DNA of 60,338 bases from Nitrospira sp. (GCA_020853775.1 JADYYH010000111.1:1-60338); one strand, 5' to 3'; shown: positions 19,261-29,538, counted from the stretch's first letter. The notes: generated by a model not told the origin, from the sequence alone. Program-made: numbers and translations.

Positions 19261-20475
19261 TTACGCAGTCGCGGTGAGAACCCTGATGCGGTGATTGAAG
19301 GTATCCGCCACATACACGGTTCCGTCCGTATCGACTGCTACACCGAATGGATAACTAAGACTCCCCGCCAACGCGTCCCCGCCGTCACCGCCGAACTGCG
19401 CGACACCGGTCCCTGACAGGCGCGTGATGGTTTTCGTGCGCCCGTTCCATACTCGAATCAAGTGACTGTCTGAATCCGTGAGATACACATTGCCATCGTG
19501 GCCGACAGCGATACCGGCCGGACGCGAGAGACTGGGTGAAGCAGGCTCTTCTGGGCCTTGATACCGGTAGGTGCCGCCGTCGCCCGCCACCGTGGCAATC
19601 TGCCCCGTCGCCGGATCGACCGACCGTATCCGGCTGTTGAAGGTATCCGCGACATACACCAGGCCATCCTCGCCCACAGCCACGCCGCTCGGCCCCGCCA
19701 AACTCGCCTGCCCCGCCGGCCCTTGCTCGCCACCGTAGGCCGCCGATCCATCGCCGGCTGCCGTGGTGATGATCCCGGTTGCGAAATCCACTCGCCGAAC
19801 GCGATTATTGCTTTGGTCAGCAATGTACAAGGCATCCTCGGTAACGGCTAATCCGGTCGGTTCATTGATCGCCGCCTGCCCCGCCGGCCCGCCATCGCCG
19901 GAATAACGCGCCTGTCCGGTGCCGGCGACGTGCGTGATGATTCCTGTGTTCGCATCGACCTTCCTGATCCGATGGTTCATGGTGTCGGCAATGTAGAGGT
20001 TGCCCTGACGATCTACGGCCACCGCACTCGGGAAATTCAGCCGCGCCCGGCGAGCCGGTCCGCCGTCTCCTGATTCCTGCTCAATCGTCAAACGTCCCCC
20101 GGTGACATAGCGGACCGTGCCGCTCAGATCCGTGACCTGCGTGTAAGCCTTGGTGCTGTCAGTGGAGGTGTCGGCAAAAGGATCCTCTTCTTCCTGCGGG
20201 GGCATCGCGGCAGGTTCCGGCGACATCATCGGCCCTGTCATCCCGCCAGGCCCCACTCCGGCAACCGTCGTAATCAGGCCTGTGTTCCGGTCGACACGAC
20301 GCACGACGTGATTCTCCGAGTCCGCGATATACACATTTCCTTCACGGTCGACACAGAGCCCTTTCGGCTCATTCAACGAGGCGGCTCCCGCAGGTCCCGC
20401 GTCGCCGGCATATCCGGGCTCGCCGTTCCCCGCCAGCGTGGCGATGATTCTGTATTGTGTGGCGCTGATCGTCAT
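19261..20475 (-). CDS. NHL-repeat beta-propeller protein
   Basis: A 404-residue protein built from about six NHL repeats with the pattern I.T.AG.G...GDGGPA..A.L..P.GVAVD..GN.YIADT.NHRIR.VD, which should form a six-bladed propeller. No signal peptide or membrane span is seen, so it is probably cytoplasmic. Between the first and second blades (about 75-135) there is a Met/Pro/Glu/Asp-rich insertion (PAAMPPQEEEDPFADTSTDS). It lies 3 bp after leuB and immediately before asd. Propellers of this kind usually bind proteins or RNA; nothing in the sequence gives a substrate. Confidence 0.85.
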   Translation of the reverse strand: MTISATQYRIIATLAGNGEPGYAGDAGPAGAASLNEPKGLCVDREGNVYIADSENHVVRRVDRNTGLITTVAGVGPGGMTGPMMSPEPAAMPPQEEEDPFADTSTDSTKAYTQVTDLSGTVRYVTGGRLTIEQESGDGGPARRARLNFPSAVAVDRQGNLYIADTMNHRIRKVDANTGIITHVAGTGQARYSGDGGPAGQAAINEPTGLAVTEDALYIADQSNNRVRRVDFATGIITTAAGDGSAAYGGEQGPAGQASLAGPSGVAVGEDGLVYVADTFNSRIRSVDPATGQIATVAGDGGTYRYQGPEEPASPSLSRPAGIAVGHDGNVYLTDSDSHLIRVWNGRTKTITRLSGTGVAQFGGDGGDALAGSLSYPFGVAVDTDGTVYVADTFNHRIRVLTATA

Positions 20476-20478
20476 GGC

Positions 20479-21555
20479 TCAGGCGGGAAGGTTCTTCACA
20501 ATCGCATCGCCCATCTCGGTGGTCCCGACCAACCGCATGCCTTCCGCATGAATGTCTTTGGTGCGGAATCCCAGCTCAAGGGTCTTCACAATTGCCTGCT
20601 CAATGGCCACCGCTTCCTTGTCCAATTGAAACGCGTAGGACAACATCATGGCACCGGAGGCAATCGTGGCGATCGGATTGGCAATATTCTTCCCGGCGAT
20701 ATCCGGCGCGCTGCCATGAATCGGTTCAAAGAGACCGACCTTGGCACCGACACTGGCGGAGGGCAGCATGCCGATCGACCCGGTGAGCATCGCGGCCTCG
20801 TCACTCAAGATATCGCCGAAGATGTTGTTGCAGAGGAGCACATCGAATTGACGTGGATTGCGCACCAATTGCATGGCGCAATTGTCCACGTAGATGTGAC
20901 TCAACGTCACGTCGGCATAGCTTGTGTGAACGTCCGTCACCACTCGCCGCCATAACTCGGAAGACTCCAGCACATTGGCCTTATCGACCGACATGACCTT
21001 CTTGCGCCGCTTGCGCGCCGCTTCGAACGCCACCACCGCGATGCGGCGAATTTCTTCAGTCGTATAGACTTCCGTATTAAACCCGCGCTCCCCACCGCCG
21101 GGCAGTTTTTCCACGCCCTTCGGTTTGCCGAAGTAGATGCCGCCGGTCAACTCGCGGATGACGAGCATATCGATGCCTTCGATCACCTCCCGCCGCAACG
21201 TGGAGGCATCGGCGAGCATGGGATAGAGTTTCGCCGGGCGTAAATTCGCATACAGGCCCAACTGTTCGCGGAGGCCGAGCAAGGCCCGCTCGGGGCGGAT
21301 ACTGTAATCCAGGCCTTCCCATTTGGGTCCGCCGACGGCTCCGAGCAAGACGGCATCGCTCTGCTTCGCGAGTGCGAGCGTCTCCGCAGGAAGCGGAACC
21401 CCGACTTTATCGATGGCATGACCGCCCACATCGGCCGCCTGAAATTCAAAGGTGTGCCCGAACCGCTCCGCGACCGTCTTTAAGACCTTGATCGCTTCGG
21501 GAACAATTTCACGGCCGACCCCATCTCCGGCCAGGACTGCGATTTTTGCTTTCAC
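20479..21555 (-). CDS. leuB: 3-isopropylmalate dehydrogenase
   Basis: A 358-residue NAD-dependent decarboxylating dehydrogenase, third step of leucine synthesis. It starts [20 protein letters not shown]. It has the substrate Arg segment [21 protein letters not shown], the [14 protein letters not shown] loop, the catalytic Lys/Asp region [17 protein letters not shown] and the nucleotide motif [20 protein letters not shown]. Length is normal. It lies 18 bp after the cupin gene and 3 bp before the NHL gene. Confidence 0.97.
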   Translation of the reverse strand: MKAKIAVLAGDGVGREIVPEAIKVLKTVAERFGHTFEFQAADVGGHAIDKVGVPLPAETLALAKQSDAVLLGAVGGPKWEGLDYSIRPERALLGLREQLGLYANLRPAKLYPMLADASTLRREVIEGIDMLVIRELTGGIYFGKPKGVEKLPGGGERGFNTEVYTTEEIRRIAVVAFEAARKRRKKVMSVDKANVLESSELWRRVVTDVHTSYADVTLSHIYVDNCAMQLVRNPRQFDVLLCNNIFGDILSDEAAMLTGSIGMLPSASVGAKVGLFEPIHGSAPDIAGKNIANPIATIASGAMMLSYAFQLDKEAVAIEQAIVKTLELGFRTKDIHAEGMRLVGTTEMGDAIVKNLPA

Positions 21556-21573
21556 GTCGCGCTCTCCTCTCGG

Positions 21574-21936
21574 CTATTCAACGACTGCCTCATCTTCCGC
21601 CTTCCAGGCCGGATCGACCAGGCAGAGAAACTCGATCAATGCTGTTCCGGTATTGATCAGGGACTGCTTGGCGCCCGGCGGCACATAAATCACGGAGCCA
21701 GCCTGCACCGCCGTCGAGGCCTCTTCCACCTTCATGACACCACGCCCGGCGATGAAGTAGTACACCTCCGACGATTTCAGGCGATGCCACAGGGACTGCT
21801 GGCCCGGTTCGAGCAATCCATGAGCGAGGCTATAGCCTAACTTCAGCTCGGCCTTTCCCGGATGCAGCAATTCCCGCAACCTGGTATGGTCGCCCGCGAG
21901 AAATTCAGGGCATTGCTGAAGGTGTGTGCTGAACAT
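21574..21936 (-). CDS. Single-domain cupin protein
   Basis: A 120-residue cupin with the two conserved barrel motifs: motif 1 around GYSLAHGLLEPGQQSLWHRLKS and EVYYFIAGRGVMKVE, motif 2 around AGSVIYVPPGAKQSLINTGTA. Metal-ligand His is present in WHR but the usual second His is not obvious. It stands between leuA and leuB. A role in the leucine pathway is not known for the family, so the link is positional only. Confidence 0.8.
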   Translation of the reverse strand: MFSTHLQQCPEFLAGDHTRLRELLHPGKAELKLGYSLAHGLLEPGQQSLWHRLKSSEVYYFIAGRGVMKVEEASTAVQAGSVIYVPPGAKQSLINTGTALIEFLCLVDPAWKAEDEAVVE

Positions 21937-22038
21937 CGTGCGCCGATTCTGATGATGGGGGCAATGAAAGATAGCACCCCGCCCTGACCAACGCGGATAT
22001 GCTGACCAGGACGGAGGAATCTACCCTGCAGGTTGGGA

Positions 22039-23586
22039 TCAAATCAAGCTGACCTTCTGAATCCCTTCGGCTTGTTTGGCCGCAAAATACGCCAGCTTAT
22101 TGAGCGCATTCAGATACGCCCTGGCAGCCGCGGTGATGATGTCCGTATCCGCGCCATGACCGGAAACGGTCCGGCCATCTTCTTCGAGCCGCACCGAGAC
22201 TTCTCCTTGCGCGTCGGTCCCGCCGGTGATGGCATTCACCCCGAACATCAGCAGCTTGCTCTTGGTTTGCGTCATGGCGGCAATCGTCCGGTAGACCGCA
22301 TCGACCGGGCCATCGCCCGTGCCGCTGTGGGACACCGTCTTCCCGTCAATCTCCAGTTCGACCGTGGCTTTCGGCGTCTTATTGGTTCCACTTTCGACCT
22401 GAAACGACTTCAGGACGACTCGTTCGGACATCTTGGCCACTTCTTCGGAGATGATGACCTCGAGGTCTTCCTCGTAGATTTCTTTCTTTTGATCCGCCAG
22501 CCGCTTGAAGCGTTCAAAGGCGTGATTGACCTCGTCTTCCGTCAACTTGTATCCCAGGTCGTCCAGCCGTTGCCGGAATGCATGGCGCCCTGACAATTTG
22601 CCCATCACCAACTTGACCTGCTCCAGCCCGACCGACTCCGGCCGCATGATTTCATAGGTCGTCTTATCCTTCAGCAACCCGTCTTGATGAATGCCTGACG
22701 TATGGGCAAAAGCATTCGCGCCCACGATGGCCTTGTTCGGTTGAATGACCATACCGGTAATCTTGCTCACCAGGCGGCTGGTTTTGGAAATCTCTTCCGT
22801 CACCACCTTCGTGTCGGCTCCGTACCAATCTTTACGCGTCCGAAGACCCATCACAATTTCTTCCAGTGAGGTATTACCGGCTCGTTCGCCGATACCATTG
22901 ATCGTGCACTCCACCTGACCGGCTCCCGCCACGACTGCGGCAAGACTATTGGCCACCGCCATTCCCAAATCGTTATGACAATGGACCGAGATGATCGCCT
23001 GGCCGCTGTTCGGCACGGTGTCCTTAATTCGCTTGATCAGGCCACCGAACTCTTGCGGGACGGCATACCCTACGGTGTCGGGAATATTGATCGTCCCTGC
23101 GCCGGCCGCAATCACCGCCTCAATCACTTCGCAGAGATACGCCGGATCAGACCGGCTGGCATCCATGGGAGAAAACTCGACGTCATCGACGTAGGTGCGG
23201 GCCAGTTGCACCATCTCGACCGCCCGTTTCTTTGCTTCTTCCCGCGTCATCCGGAACTGATGCTTCAAGTGAATATCCGAGGTGGACAGAAACGTATGGA
23301 TACGGACCCGGGGCGCCCCCTTCAAGGCCTCCGAGGCTCGCGTAATATCTTCCGGCCTAGCCCGCGCCAGGCTGCATACCACTGGCCCCTCGACCTCCAA
23401 GGCGATCCGTCGCACCGCTTCGAAATCACCGGGTGAGCTATAGGCAAAACCAGCTTCAATAATATCCACGCCGAGGCGCGCCAGCTGCTTGGCGATCATA
23501 AGTTTCTCTTCGACGTTCATGCTCGCCCCTGGCGATTGCTCGCCGTCCCGCAACGTCGTGTCGAATATTCTGATCATCCGAGTCAT
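22039..23586 (-). CDS. leuA: 2-isopropylmalate synthase
   Basis: A 515-residue enzyme condensing acetyl-CoA with 2-ketoisovalerate, the committed step of leucine synthesis. The N-terminal TIM barrel shows FDTTLRDGEQSPGASMNVEEK, the Mg-binding HCHNDLGMAVANSL and the signature VECTINGIGERAGNTSLEEI. The C-terminal regulatory domain (from about 390) has GDGPVDAVYRTIAAMTQ, as expected for leucine feedback. The start has an ideal ribosome site (GGAGGAGG). A T-box leader lies upstream. Confidence 0.97.
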   Translation of the reverse strand: MTRMIRIFDTTLRDGEQSPGASMNVEEKLMIAKQLARLGVDIIEAGFAYSSPGDFEAVRRIALEVEGPVVCSLARARPEDITRASEALKGAPRVRIHTFLSTSDIHLKHQFRMTREEAKKRAVEMVQLARTYVDDVEFSPMDASRSDPAYLCEVIEAVIAAGAGTINIPDTVGYAVPQEFGGLIKRIKDTVPNSGQAIISVHCHNDLGMAVANSLAAVVAGAGQVECTINGIGERAGNTSLEEIVMGLRTRKDWYGADTKVVTEEISKTSRLVSKITGMVIQPNKAIVGANAFAHTSGIHQDGLLKDKTTYEIMRPESVGLEQVKLVMGKLSGRHAFRQRLDDLGYKLTEDEVNHAFERFKRLADQKKEIYEEDLEVIISEEVAKMSERVVLKSFQVESGTNKTPKATVELEIDGKTVSHSGTGDGPVDAVYRTIAAMTQTKSKLLMFGVNAITGGTDAQGEVSVRLEEDGRTVSGHGADTDIITAAARAYLNALNKLAYFAAKQAEGIQKVSLI

Positions 23587-23608
23587 GGCCTACCTCCTCC
23601 TGAGCTCC

Positions 23609-23732
23609 AGCATGCTCAAACGGGCTTTCCAACGCGGCCGCAGGCGCAGAAAACACCGGAGGCGTACCCTCTCGGGTACGTTGAGGATGTTTTCAAGCCG
23701 AGAACAATGTTGGAAGCCCGTTTCAGCATACT
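23609..23732. repeat. Nested 124-bp palindromic element in the leuA leader
   Basis: The outer arms are 23609-23633 (AGCATGCTCAAACGGGCTTTCC...) and 23709-23732 (GTTGGAAGCCCGTTTCAGCA...), complementary over about 24 bp with one bulge and few mismatches. Inside, CGTACCCTCTCGGGTACG at 23663-23680 makes a perfect 7-bp hairpin with a weaker extension. It falls between the T-box terminator and the leuA ribosome site, so it is transcribed only after antitermination. It has the look of an interspersed palindromic repeat, but only one copy was seen here. Confidence 0.6.
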
Positions 23733-23737
23733 GGCAA

Positions 23738-24000
23738 TAAAAAAGCCTCCGCCCCTGGACAGGGACGAAGGCCTTGCGAGCTTCGTGGTACCACCCTGAT
23801 TCAGTGCCGGATGAAGCAATCGTGCATCCGACACCCTCATTAGATCCGTGACGCGGATCATTCGGGACTCATTACCACCTCATTGTGGAGGCTTCACAAG
23901 TCCGGCTCGGAGGCGAGTTCAGGAGGCAACCGGCTGGTTCGCACCGTCCACCAGCTCTCTCGATTCGGCTAACGCTCCCTACTACTCCTCGTCAATGCCG
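23738..24000 (-). promoter_or_regulatory. T-box riboswitch (leucine) controlling leuA
   Basis: On the minus strand the leader shows the AGTA-type motif near 23985, the stem I GA-motif GAGAGAGCTGG near 23960, the specifier context TGAACTCGCC with CTC (Leu) at 23917-23915, and the conserved T-box AGGGTGGTACCACG at 23797-23784. A terminator follows (GCCTTCGTCCCTG pairing with CAGGGGCGGAGGC, then a U-run, 23773-23738). Uncharged tRNA-Leu(GAG) should pair at CUC and at the T-box bulge and stop the terminator forming. The leader begins right after the pssA stop codon, so transcription must enter from within or before pssA. Confidence 0.93.
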
Positions 24001-24804
24001 TTACGACTCTCTTGTCTCTGCCACCGGCCCGTCACCTTTCGCGACCGGCTTCCCTGCATTCTTGGCGATCATGGTCCAGAGACGCGCAATCGGACCTGAG
24101 ACCGCATAACCGGTGAACGTCACGAACAGCATAGCCTGAGGCCAGGCGACAATCAACATCACAGCCAAAATTCCCCAGACCAGATAGGTGAAGTGATCGC
24201 CGCGCCGGAACTTCATATCCTTGAAGCTGCGATACTTGATCGTACTGACCATCAGGAATGCCAGCCCAAACGTGATCACCAGAATGAGCAGGGGTTTGAC
24301 CTCCGAGCCCAGCTGGGTGATGTGGAGATCAAAGATGACCAGAGACGCAATGACACCTGCCGCCGCCGGGATGGCCAAACCTGTAAAGTACTTGCTGTCG
24401 GAGGTGCTCACAGTCGCATTGAATCGAGCGAGGCGCACAGCCCCCATCGCGACATACGCGAACATGACCGCCACACCGAACATGCCCTGTCCGCTCAGCG
24501 CATATGAGTAAATCAACACCCCCGGCGCGACCCCAAAGGACACCACATCCGAAAGAGAATCGTACTCGATACCGAACTGACCGGTGCTGTTCGTCAACCG
24601 CGCCAGCTTCCCGTCCAACATGTCGAAAATCATGCCGACAAGGATGGCGATGGCCGCCACCAAATGCTGCCCGTTGAACACTGACAGAATTGCAAACACG
24701 CCGCAAAACAGATTGCCCGTGGTACAGAGGTTGGGAATCAGGTACATCGCCTGACGTTTTCGATGCCCCTTCGCAAACGGAGGTCGCATGGCTGGTGATT
24801 TCAT
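24001..24804 (-). CDS. pssA: CDP-diacylglycerol-serine O-phosphatidyltransferase
   Basis: A 267-residue membrane enzyme making phosphatidylserine from CDP-diacylglycerol and serine. The CDP-alcohol phosphotransferase signature is present at about 61-85: FDMLDGKLARLTNSTGQFGI followed by EYDSLSD, with all the Asp residues that bind Mg. It has about seven hydrophobic spans. Its start overlaps psd by 4 bases, the usual pair for phosphatidylethanolamine synthesis. The leuA T-box starts at its stop codon. Confidence 0.95.
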   Translation of the reverse strand: MKSPAMRPPFAKGHRKRQAMYLIPNLCTTGNLFCGVFAILSVFNGQHLVAAIAILVGMIFDMLDGKLARLTNSTGQFGIEYDSLSDVVSFGVAPGVLIYSYALSGQGMFGVAVMFAYVAMGAVRLARFNATVSTSDSKYFTGLAIPAAAGVIASLVIFDLHITQLGSEVKPLLILVITFGLAFLMVSTIKYRSFKDMKFRRGDHFTYLVWGILAVMLIVAWPQAMLFVTFTGYAVSGPIARLWTMIAKNAGKPVAKGDGPVAETRES

Positions 24805-25451
24805 CGGAGTTCCCCCACGATGGTTTCTCCCCCTTTAACGCGATCACCCAAGGCGACGCAAATCTTCGACCCGAGCGGAAGAAACGTATCCATTCGCGAA
24901 CCGAACCGGATCAATCCGAACCGTTCACCACGCTGCACACAATCACCCTGCCCGACCCAACAGACGATCCGGCGGGCAATCAATCCCGCCACTTGCACAC
25001 ACAGCACTTTCGCCCCCGACTCGGTCTTCAGCATTACGGCATTCTGTTCGTTGTGCAGCGTCGCTTCCGGCTTGCTCGCCACCAGGAATTGGCCCGGTTG
25101 ATAACTCACCCCTTCGACCGTTCCGGCGCAAGGCATCCGGTTCACGTGCACATCAAACACATTCAGAAACACCGTGACGCGAATGCTTTTTTCCTTCAGA
25201 TACCGTGGTTCGAACTCTTCCTCAATGGCAATGACTTTTCCATCTCCGGACGAAACCACCACATTCGGCTGCTGTGGAATAGTCCGGCTGGGATTCCGGA
25301 AGAACCAGGCGGTGAAGATCAAAAAACCACCCGCCACGACCGTGGGAATGGTCCAGCCAGCCAATCCGGACAAGAGCGTCGCCGCGGCGAGGCCACCGAC
25401 AAACGGTAAGCCTTCTTTGACAATCGGTATTCCGACGGCTTGATCAGCCAT
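24801..25451 (-). CDS. psd: Phosphatidylserine decarboxylase (short, PSD-B/type II form)
   Basis: A 216-residue proenzyme that decarboxylates phosphatidylserine to phosphatidylethanolamine. The self-cleavage site is in LIRFGSRMDTFLPLG (about 182-190, Gly-Ser), where Ser becomes the pyruvoyl group. Also seen are the N-terminal membrane spans (about 15-50), SGDGKVIAIEE and VFLNVFDVHVNRMPCAGTVE. Length and FGSR motif fit the short family found in archaea and many bacteria rather than the E. coli LGST type. Confidence 0.95.
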   Translation of the reverse strand: MADQAVGIPIVKEGLPFVGGLAAATLLSGLAGWTIPTVVAGGFLIFTAWFFRNPSRTIPQQPNVVVSSGDGKVIAIEEEFEPRYLKEKSIRVTVFLNVFDVHVNRMPCAGTVEGVSYQPGQFLVASKPEATLHNEQNAVMLKTESGAKVLCVQVAGLIARRIVCWVGQGDCVQRGERFGLIRFGSRMDTFLPLGSKICVALGDRVKGGETIVGELR

Positions 25452-25500
25452 ACCCCTCCAGGCCCTCTATCATGCTACCACGAAGCATCCGCCGGCAGAG

Positions 25501-26517
<1,017 letters not shown>

Positions 26518-26581
26518 TCACTCCTGAATATTCATAGGGCACATGGATGGAAACGATTGATGCACAGAGAGGATGCGCGCG

Positions 26582-27100
26582 CTATTCTCGAGCGAGCTTC
26601 TTCGGTTGGCTGACGGCCGGCCGGATCGCCTCGCGCGCGATCGCCACTCTCCCAGTCCGGATCAGCTCCTTGATGCCGAGCGGCTGGAGCAAGTTGATGA
26701 TGGCCTCAAGCTTCTTCGGATCCCCCGTGACCTCGATGGTATAGGTCGACGGTGTGGAATCGATCACATTGGCGCGGAAAATATCCGCAATGCGCAGGGC
26801 TTCGGCCCGGTCTTCCGCCTTCGTATGAACCTTGATCAGCGCCGTTTCTCGAGAGACGAACTCGCTTTCGTTGAGATCCACAACCTTGATGACGTCGATC
26901 AGCTTGTTGAGCTGCTTAACGATCTGTTCCACGATTCGCTCGTCCCCTGACGTGACAATGGTCATCTGAGACATCGACGGATCGAGAGTGGGCGCGACCG
27001 ACAGACTTTCGATATTGAACCCGCGACCGCTGAACAACCCGGCCACGCGAGATAACACGCCGAACTTATTTTCTACGGTCACCGAAATAATGTGTTCCAT
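26582..27100 (-). CDS. ilvN: Acetolactate synthase small (regulatory) subunit
   Basis: A 172-residue subunit with an N-terminal ACT domain (HIISVTVENKFGVLSRVAGL, then GRGFNIESLSVAPT) that binds valine for feedback inhibition, and a C-terminal ACT-like domain with RTGRVAIAREA at the end. It activates the catalytic subunit encoded 104 bp upstream. The symbol ilvH would be equally fair. Confidence 0.95.
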   Translation of the reverse strand: MEHIISVTVENKFGVLSRVAGLFSGRGFNIESLSVAPTLDPSMSQMTIVTSGDERIVEQIVKQLNKLIDVIKVVDLNESEFVSRETALIKVHTKAEDRAEALRIADIFRANVIDSTPSTYTIEVTGDPKKLEAIINLLQPLGIKELIRTGRVAIAREAIRPAVSQPKKLARE

Positions 27101-27204
27101 GGAATCCTTATAAGTCCCACGACCGCGTCCCGCCTGGTCCGCAGAAGGCCTTCATGCCCTGAACTCGGATCTCGCGAGGTCACGCCGGCCGTCGACTCAT
27201 TCTC

Positions 27205-28983
27205 CTATGCTGTGAGAATCGTATCCTTGTTTTCGTCCGACCCCGTACTGGGCACGCCCGCCATTCGTCGTTTTAACTCCGGCGGATCTTCGAGAATCAT
27301 CTCGTGATTGCAGCCACCCGCTGGAATCATGGGATAACAATTCTCGTATGGATAGGTGGGCACATCAACGACCACCGGCTTATCGGTTGAAATAGCTTCC
27401 TTCAAGACCGCATCGAGGTCGCCTACCTTCCCGGCACGCAAACCGACCGCCCCATAGGCCTCGGCCAATTTCACGAAATCCGGCGTCGTGTCCAGATAGC
27501 TGGAGGCATAGCGCCCTTCATAGAACAAATCCTGCCACTGGCGAACCATGCCGTGGAAACGATTATTCAAGATGATGATTTTGACCGGGAGCTTCGACAC
27601 CACGGCGGTGGCCATCTCCTGCATATTCATCTGAATGCTGCCGTCTCCGGCCACGCAGAGCACCAACCGATCCCTGAAGGCGGCTTGAGCCCCCATGGCG
27701 GCAGGAAAGCCGAACCCCATCGTGCCCAACCCACCCGACGTCAACCAACGATTCGGTCGGGCGAGTTTAAAATACTGCGCCGTCCACATCTGATGCTGCC
27801 CCACATCCGTCGCCACGATCGGATCACGATCCTTCGTCAGTTCATACAACCGCTTGACGACATGCTGCGGCTTGATCGCTCCCTCGGGCTCTTGCTGGTA
27901 GGCCAGCGGATGCGCTTGCTGCCATTCACGGATCTGGTCCCACCAAGGTTTACGCAGATCCTTTTGATTGCCGTTGACCGTGGCGCGGAGGATTTGATTC
28001 AACTCCCGCAGCACCGCCTTGCAGTCACCCACGATCGGGATATCGACATGGATGTTCTTGCGGATCGACGTCGGATCGATATCGATGTGGATCACCTTGG
28101 CGAACGGGCAGAATTCGGAAACCTTGCCCGTTACCCGATCATCGAAGCGCGCGCCCACGGCAATCACCAGGTCGGAATAGTGCACCGCCATGTTGGCACA
28201 ATAGGTCCCGTGCATGCCCAACATTCCCATCGATTGCGGATGTTCGCCGGGGAACGCCCCCAGGCCCATCAAGGTCATATCCACGGGGATTTGGGTCATC
28301 TCCGCCAATTCAAGCAACTCTTTTGCCGCCTGCGAGAACACGACCCCGCCGCCGACATACAAAATCGGCTTCTTGGCCTTCATGATGGCTTCAGCGGCCT
28401 GCTTGATCTGCCACTTATTGCCCTCATACGTCGGGTTATACCCGCGAATCGCCACGGAGCTGGGATACGTGAATTCGGCTTTCGCCAACGAGACATCTTT
28501 CGGAATGTCCACCAGCACCGGTCCTGGACGCCCGGTCGTGGCGATGTAGAAGGCTTCCTTGATGGTGATCGCCAGATCGTTCACGTCCTTCACCAGGAAG
28601 TTGTACTTCGTGCAGGGACGACTCAGGCCGATGTTGTCCGCTTCCTGAAACGCGTCGTTGCCGATCAAACTCGTGGACACCTGCCCACTGATGCACACAA
28701 GCGGAACCGAATCCATATAGGCGTCGGCCAACGCGGTGATCACATTGGTCATGCCGGGACCGGAAGTCACTAAGCAGACGCCAGCCTTTCCGGTCGCCTT
28801 GGCATACCCTTCCGCCATATGCCCGGCACCCTGTTCGTGACGGGTCAAGACGACTTCAATATCGTTCTGCTGGTGCAGCATGTCGAAAATCTTCAACACG
28901 ACGCCGCCAGGCAAGGCGAAAATCGTTTTCACGCCTTCAGCTTTTAAGCATTCGATCAGGATTTCGGACCCTGTGAGCTTCAT
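27205..28983 (-). CDS. ilvB: Acetolactate synthase large (catalytic) subunit
   Basis: A 592-residue thiamine-diphosphate enzyme, first common step of branched-chain amino-acid synthesis. It has the catalytic Glu in TRHEQGAGHMAEGYAKATGK, the FAD-binding middle domain and the ThDP motif GDGSIQMNMQEMATAVVSKL followed by ILNNRFHGMVRQWQ. ATG 28983 follows GGAGGGGAGGGTGAT and gives the usual N terminus MKLTGSEILIECLK; the longer frame to 29007 is not needed. It heads the block that runs into psd, pssA and leuA. Confidence 0.97.
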   Translation of the reverse strand: MKLTGSEILIECLKAEGVKTIFALPGGVVLKIFDMLHQQNDIEVVLTRHEQGAGHMAEGYAKATGKAGVCLVTSGPGMTNVITALADAYMDSVPLVCISGQVSTSLIGNDAFQEADNIGLSRPCTKYNFLVKDVNDLAITIKEAFYIATTGRPGPVLVDIPKDVSLAKAEFTYPSSVAIRGYNPTYEGNKWQIKQAAEAIMKAKKPILYVGGGVVFSQAAKELLELAEMTQIPVDMTLMGLGAFPGEHPQSMGMLGMHGTYCANMAVHYSDLVIAVGARFDDRVTGKVSEFCPFAKVIHIDIDPTSIRKNIHVDIPIVGDCKAVLRELNQILRATVNGNQKDLRKPWWDQIREWQQAHPLAYQQEPEGAIKPQHVVKRLYELTKDRDPIVATDVGQHQMWTAQYFKLARPNRWLTSGGLGTMGFGFPAAMGAQAAFRDRLVLCVAGDGSIQMNMQEMATAVVSKLPVKIIILNNRFHGMVRQWQDLFYEGRYASSYLDTTPDFVKLAEAYGAVGLRAGKVGDLDAVLKEAISTDKPVVVDVPTYPYENCYPMIPAGGCNHEMILEDPPELKRRMAGVPSTGSDENKDTILTA

Positions 28984-29241
28984 ATCACCCTCCCCTCCGC
29001 ACATCATGGCGAAGGACGTGTGCCGTCACTGGAAACAGCAGCAACGCCGCGTCACTCTCGCGACACAGACTGCTACGATCTTTCTGAAAAATCAATGGGT
29101 AAGATGGCGGATCGTATCACCAGCCCGCAAGTGAGGTCAAGAGAGCCGAGACAGGAACTCGCTAAGGAACAGACTGGTGCCGCTCGCGCCCCCGTGTTAT
29201 ACGAACCTATCCGGATTCACACCGTAGTGCCGAGAAGGACT

Positions 29242-29538
29242 ATGCGCATCACGATCATGTCCCGCCCCGAATGTCACTTGTGCCATGTGGTGGCCCGCGT
29301 GGCTGCCCAGGTGCAGGAGGATCTCGCGTTTCAGTTGACGATCGTTGAGATCGATCGCGATGAACAGCTCCGGCAGCAATACGGTGATCGGATACCCGTG
29401 GTGCTGCTGGACAACCGGGAAATTCTTTCCGGCAAAATCACCGGGGGAGAGTTGCGGAAGGCAATCAAAAAAGCGCGTTGGAGAGACCCTATAAGCCGGA
29501 TTCTGTCCCGCGTGAAGCTTACGCTCACACGGGGGTGA
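29242..29538 (+). CDS. Glutaredoxin-like thioredoxin-fold protein
   Basis: A 98-residue protein starting MRITIMSRPECHLCHVVARV at ATG 29242 (AGAAGGA 3 nt upstream). The CHLC redox pair at 11-14, the cis-proline in GDRIPVVLLDNREIL and the following GG (KITGGELRKAI) fit the glutaredoxin-like DUF836 family. The last 24 codons run antisense through the terminator and 3' end of rnpB, giving a basic tail (RISRILSRVKLTLTRG-like). The frame upstream to 29020 has no ribosome site or similarity. Confidence 0.8.
   Translation: MRITIMSRPECHLCHVVARVAAQVQEDLAFQLTIVEIDRDEQLRQQYGDRIPVVLLDNREILSGKITGGELRKAIKKARWRDPISRILSRVKLTLTRG

Noticed and set aside
27553-28773. 406-codon plus-strand frame opposite ilvB
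   Set aside because: Shadow of the ilvB catalytic domain; skewed His/Arg composition and no start signal.
28984-29241. T-box or leader peptide ahead of ilvB
   Set aside because: No AGGGTGG motif, specifier or terminator like the one at leuA was seen.
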